Made by a program: the position numbers and the translations under genes. A stretch of DNA of 64,000 nt from Primula veris. Lineage: Eukaryota; Streptophyta; Magnoliopsida; Ericales; Primulaceae. The notes beneath the pieces were generated by a model that was not told the origin of the DNA, made no database searches, and was given only the letters and a program-made list of their open reading frames with translations. The DNA lies in NCBI GenBank assembly GCA_963682055.1, contig OY821746.1, positions 24,556,481 to 24,620,480 on the forward strand, given 5' to 3'. Shown here piece by piece: positions 59,403-64,000 of the stretch (position 1 is the stretch's first letter; every line of letters starts with the position of its first letter).

Positions 59403-59898
59403 AAGTGCATGAAATTTTGATTACTTTATTTTTTATGTTCTTTAAATTTGACACATGATATTTGGAACTGGATGTTTAAATGCTATGATATGGACCAAAA
59501 AAATTCACAATGCACTGTTGCGTCCTAGTTCCTAATGGATTTACATCTTAAGGTGTGCAATTGAGTTTGCTCGAGTCTCCAGAATTTTTTTGTAAGTGCA
59601 TTGTCGGCTTTCGTCTGAAAGGCATGCATAAGTTTTACTTCTAATTATTTAAGTGCATGAAATTTTGATTACTTTATTTTTTATGTTCTTTAAATTTGAC
59701 ACATGATATTTGGAACTGGATGTTTAAATGCTATGATATGGACCAAAAAAATTCACAATGCACTGTTGCGTCCTAGTTCCTAATGGATTTACATCTTAAG
59801 GTGTGCAATTGAGTTTGCTCGAGTCTCCAGAATTTTTTTGTAAGTGCATTGTCGGCTTTCGTCTGAAAGGCATGCATAAGTTTTACTTCTAATTATTT
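59403..59898. repeat. Perfect 248-bp tandem duplication in unit B
   Basis: 59403-59650 and 59651-59898 appear identical base for base, starting AAGTGCATGAAATTTTGATT and ending CTTCTAATTATTT. Either a very recent duplication or an assembly artefact. Confidence 0.92.
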
Positions 59899-60102
59899 AA
59901 GTCTTTGGTTGGATAGTGGCGAAAAGCACAATCCTTGATAGAAGATATCCGGTCCTCATTTTCATGCTAGATGTCCTCACTTTCTTTGGCCACTTTTATT
60001 CTGGAGGTAAATATCCGTACTCATAGTGTGGTTGTTTGTTACTTTGTATATCTTACAGCTTATTTTTGACACCTAGTTTATTTAATAAGAAAATTGTTGC
60101 AG

Positions 60103-60128
60103 GACCGTAGCTGCAGCAACATTAAACG
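60103..60128 (+). other. 26-nt exon-like segment with strong splice borders (unit B)
   Basis: TTGTTGCAG|GACCGTAGCT...AAACG|GTAAAAG, the duplicate of 51805-51830; same length and borders. Confidence 0.35.
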
Positions 60129-62325
60129 GTAAAAGATTTATATGCTCTTTATAATGTTCAATATTGATGTACCTTATCGCATAATGTATATTTGTCCTTG
60201 GGACGTATGGTAGTCTTCAATATTAATTACTTACTCTGTGTCTCACAAAGGTGAAATCTCAATTGGTGATTAACTGTTTGTCATGTGTGCCTAGGCTTTT
60301 ATAAAATCTATACTTTTGCATGAAGTGCCTTTCTGTATGGTAATTTTTTGCATAAGGGGTATCCCCCATCATAGAAGATATAAATTTAAGCGTAATTTTT
60401 AATTGAGTGTTTTATTATGCTAGATTTGATAATTATATTGGTCAAATTGAGATCCAATTTTGCCCCTTTTTGCTTAGTTTGGTCAAATTTTTAGTGATTG
60501 TTTTACATCTCTTGTATTTTTAAAATTCTATATAATTAAATGCAGCAATATATATTTTTTGTAAGGGGTAGACGTGTTCCAAAAAATCTGTGGAGGGACG
60601 AAGCAAGTTGATAAGCATGTTCATATTTCTATCTACCGATGGTTTAAACAAATTTATGGTTATTTTCTGCAGTTTGTACAAGAAAGGCTTGCAAGAATCT
60701 GTACTACTGTCTACATTAAGTTGTATAATCGCTCGTGCATTCATATTTTTCTTATCTTTTCCTTTTCAGGATCTTCTGGCGAATGATACAATTTGATCAA
60801 AATCTAGAGGGAATCGAATGATACGACTTGTGTTCTTGTAAGTCTGAACCATATCTGCTTAAAAATGATGCTTCAAAACAGATTTTTCATTTTACTTTGT
60901 AATTTTTACATGAAAACTTAATACTCGGTAAGATTCTTTACAGTCTTGTAGCTGGAAGTCCAAATGATCTTCATGTAGGCAAAGAACAAATGAGTGAAAC
61001 AGTTGTTATCAGCTAAAGTTGCTCATTTATTGATGAATTTAGTACAGACGCCCTGGTCATTGCTCTTTATTGTCCCTTATAAGCAGAGATGACTGATGCA
61101 TTAGATTTTATTCTGAAACTTGTTTTTGTTTGATATCTGATAAGTTGCCCCTTTCTTTAATTCTCTTTGCAATGTCAGTGAAGGTACAATTCTTATTTTT
61201 GATTGGTGTCCCCTTTAGTTTTCATATTACAGGTACAAATTCATCTGCCAGTGGAGTAATTAATGTATGCTAGTCAAATTATCACTTTTTTTTATCTTTT
61301 TTACTTGTGGTCATTTCCTTTTTTTATTTACTTATCAGTAACAGGATTGGTGAGCCTATTATTATTGTTGCTTATTTCAGGTAAGCCATTTGTTTCATCA
61401 CATCTTGTGTGTTTGTATGTCTATGGCTTCTCACTTCTCAGTCTTTTTGACATGTCACCTAATATAATCTCTTTTAGAATCAACTAAGAGAAGTGAATAT
61501 ATTTTTTTCCAGTTACGAGGGGTAGGTCAACTATATTTGAGAGCTCAGTACTATTTTTTACAGTTATAAGGGATAGGCCAAATAAAGCCCAATAACCATC
61601 CTTTTTTAAAATGTATTTTCTACTTTTATTTCATTTCATTATTTCCCTTTGAAATGTTTCTTGCTGAAATTTTTAAACTACGCATTACCTTGGATCACTT
61701 TTATTTTTGTTGTACGTAATCCAAAGATAATTGATTATCTTTGTAACAAAGCGTAAAAGAATGCTTTTATTCTTAGTGCATACGTTTCTGTGCTTCTTTT
61801 CCATATTTCATTCACATGTTTTTTCTCACGATGACTTTCTTCTTATTTTAATGTGCATTGTTACATGTACCGGGTGTGGATGGAGAGCAAGTAATACGTA
61901 AGACCTTATAAAATGTAAGTTGCTATTTATTAGTATCTTTCTTAGTAATGCGTATCTTTTACGTAAATTGGTCTAATTAATATTTGTGTTTTGGTGCATT
62001 TAGCATGCAAAGCCTATGCTACACAGATTTAGCAAGAACTTTAAAGCAATGGTCATGTACTTTTAATTTTGTGTTTTTCTTATGTGGAAAAGATTGGGGG
62101 TTGATTTTAGCATTTATAAGTTTCTGGTGGTAAATTATATAAGACATGGTTTTTTCTTAAAATTGCCGTTTTTATTTTGTGAGCTTAATGTTTATTCCAT
62201 AAAAGATTTTGAAACCTATCTGTACGTTTTGAAGGTGATCTATGAAATTGTTGTTAATATAGGGATGGAGGTGATCGGAAAACTCGTTCCAGTAAAGCGA
62301 TAGGTAAGTACTCCTATAATTTTCT

Positions 62326-62679
62326 TCCTTGTAAATTAGATCTAGATTTGGAAAGACTAATTAGTCTTTACAGATTGATTTTGGGGTTAATACATTGTAA
62401 ATTTAAATATTTTTGATCTGTTTATCAACTTTTTGAAAACCCTGACCAATTTTTACAGATTGAATTTCGGTCCATATATTGCAGCTTGAATTCATCTAGA
62501 TATTCTTACCCTTTTCATTGAAATACTTAGATCTCAGTTTTTTTTAAGTTTCTAATTCGTCTCTGCAGTTTGATTTGGGTCTTTAATTGCAACTCCCCTG
62601 TGACATGGTAAGTTATTTTAGTATATTAACATTTTGTGAGCCTGTGCCTATTCCTATCCATGATTTTTATTTAAGTTTT
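62326..62679. repeat. Tandem array unit C (partial, cut by a retrotransposon)
   Basis: Matches the start of unit B (54331-54690) and corresponding intron-like DNA in unit A. Homology ends exactly at TTAAGTTTT, where the LTR of copia element 3 starts (62680). Confidence 0.85.
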
Positions 62680-62969
62680 TGTGAAGAATCACTGATTATA
62701 TTCCAGATCAGTAGAGGATTTCCTGATATATTATATAGAATATATATTTATGCTATATTATTGTTTATGAGATATTATTTTAAATGGTTTGAATATCCAT
62801 GATTCTCTCCATTAATATTATATTATCTATTACCTTAATTATAGTGATTCCTTTACCACACAATGCTATATATAAATGTATCACGCTGCTCTCAATTATA
62901 TATGAAAAAAGTATCTCTTCTTCTCTTTTGCAGTGTTCTTTTTATCTTTAGTCTTCTAACTTTCTCACA
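62680..62969 (+). repeat. 5' LTR of copia element 3 (about 290 bp)
   Basis: Begins TGTGAAGAATCACTGATTAT where array unit C stops and ends CA next to the primer site. CACAATGCTATATATAAATG near 62860 is a likely TATA region for element transcription. Confidence 0.8.
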
Positions 62970-62981
62970 TGGTATCAGAGC
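62970..62981 (+). other. Primer binding site of copia element 3
   Basis: TGGTATCAGAGC, complementary to initiator methionine tRNA, directly after the LTR. Confidence 0.92.
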
Positions 62982-63003
62982 TAAGTTAGTTGAGACAAAA
63001 AGA

Positions 63004-64000
63004 TGTATAGAGCAGCCTTAACTGGTGGCGCCAGGGCGATGGTTCTGAAGACTCTTCTGGAGTCTCTCAACCAACCCCTAAAAGCTCACACACTGCAACT
63101 TTTCCGACATCCGGAAACCCTACAAGCTCACACACTGTAGCTCTTCCAACTCTCTCTGAAAATTCTTCTCTACAACTCACAACCACAAAACTAAACCATC
63201 AAAACTTCCTTCAATGGTCTCGATCTGCTCTCCTGGTGATTAGAGGACGAGGTCGTCTAGGTTATGTCGATGGCTCGACAAAAAAACCTGATGTTGCAGA
63301 TCCCTTTTATCCTATTTGGGATGCACAAAACTCGATGGTTATGGCATGGATTGTGAATTCGATGGAGGAAGATATCAAAATGTCATATCTATATTATTCA
63401 ACTGCTAAGGAGATGTGGGATGCATTGACGCTAGCCTACTCGGACGCTGAGAACTCGACACAACTGTTTGATCTCCGAAATAAAGCACGTAATCTTAAAC
63501 AAGGAGATCTTGACGTTTCTCAGTACTATGTTGCCTTGACTCGTTCGTGGCAAGAGATCGATTCATTTGTTCAAATTAACTGGTCATGCTCGGGGGACGC
63601 TGAGAAGTACCGCAAGCAAATCGAGAAAGAGCGTATTTATGATTTTTTGGCTGGGTTAAATTCTGACCTCGATGATGTCAGGGGTCGAGTTTTGGGAACT
63701 AAACCCTTACCAATGATTACGGAAGTATTCTCTGAAGTTCGAAGAGAAGCAAGCCGAAAACAAGTGATGATGGGTGGATTTAAACCAATTCAACCTGAAA
63801 TCTCAGCTCTTGCAGTTCGCGGCCAAGAACCTTCAAAAACCTCGAAGAGAAACAATCTTTGGTGTGATTTTTGCAAAAGAACAAATCACAGTAAAGATCG
63901 TTGTTGGAAGCTACATGGAAGACCACCATCGAATGCTCAAAAATTAAAAGATAACAGATTTGGACAACAAGATGTTGCTGCTCTCCAAGTCTCTTCTGAA
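63004..64000 (+). pseudogene. gag of copia element 3 (N-terminal frame break; continues beyond window)
   Basis: The main frame is open from 63011 to the window end: Ser/Thr/Pro-rich start, then a Retrotran_gag_2-type N-terminal motif (LTTTKLNHQNFLQWSRSALL), VDGSTKKPD, MAWIVNSMEEDIKMSYLYYSTA, EMWDALTLAYSD, LFDLRNKARNLKQGD, EKERIYDFLAGLNSDLDDVRGR and a zinc knuckle CDFCKRTNHSKDRC near 63870. This frame has no ATG at its beginning (TAG at 63008); the likely start ATG at 63004 is in another frame that ends after about 34 codons, so a small indel lies around 63030-63040. Element families of this type are common in eudicots. Later parts of pol lie outside. Confidence 0.8.

Larger units (their letters stand above)
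54331..62325. repeat. Tandem array unit B (about 8.0 kb)
   Basis: Direct repeat of unit A in the same orientation, with rearranged and extra sub-modules: another copy of the AATGCCAAGCTTTGCATATG module at 54838-55740, a 152-bp tandem at about 57456-57760 and a perfect 248-bp tandem at 59403-59898. Confidence 0.85.
62680..64000 (+). mobile_element. Ty1/copia LTR retrotransposon 3 (5' part, runs off the window)
   Basis: 5' LTR about 62680-62969 (TGTGAAGAATC...TTTCTCACA), primer site, then gag on the plus strand to the window end. The left border coincides with the break in array homology. Target duplication and 3' LTR are outside the window. Confidence 0.88.

Overview
This window looks like nuclear DNA of a flowering plant, most likely a eudicot. 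It is AT-rich, has few intron-containing genes far apart, and is packed with plant transposable elements (Ty1/copia LTR retrotransposons, Helitrons, Mutator-like, hAT-like and Stowaway MITEs, a CACTA end). The genes are plant families: a GT43 xylan glycosyltransferase, a PGG-domain ankyrin membrane protein and a protein-prenyltransferase alpha-subunit repeat protein. Species cannot be read from the sequence.

Layout. 1-2,660: last three exons of an IRX9/IRX9H-like GT43 gene (+). 2,984-14,733: an 11.7 kb copia element (-) with a perfect 5-bp target duplication (CATGT), nearly identical LTRs, broken gag, pol and extra third ORF, and a damaged 3' end. 15,579-16,077: hAT-like MITE. 16,246-18,675: two-exon ankyrin/PGG gene (-) with a homopolymer frameshift. 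18,600-20,881: duplicated 5' end and upstream region of that gene, the second copy split by a Mutator-type MITE. 21,700-25,300: a DUF295-like gene relic, a CACTA-like terminus, a long-inverted-repeat Mutator-type element, a SINE-like piece and a small Helitron. 25,765-33,707: ten-exon PTAR1-like gene (-), reconstructed exon by exon from splice sites; its 3' end has two apparent lesions and Helitrons sit 25 bp and about 590 bp upstream of its ATG. 34,295-42,266: a Helitron split by a coding-intact 7.47 kb copia element (-), target duplication GTAAT. 42,300-46,080: MITE and Helitron debris with little else. 46,080-62,679: a gene-poor array of two and a fraction tandem units of about 7.3-8 kb, themselves built of smaller tandem duplications and carrying exon-like segments with good splice sites but no recognisable long protein. 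62,680-64,000: 5' LTR and gag of a third copia element (+) inserted into the third array unit.

The host genes do not form a pathway; the window is a set of unrelated genes set among nested and sequential transposon insertions. The strongest leads are (i) the approximately 8 kb tandem array with exon-like modules and two conserved short ORFs ending in a hydrophobic helix, (ii) the palindromic GTTGCAAC motif repeated in the LTRs, leader, coding linkers and third ORF of the first copia element, and (iii) the paired lesions at the 3' end of the PTAR1-like gene. I found no convincing wholly new system; the array is the least explained part.
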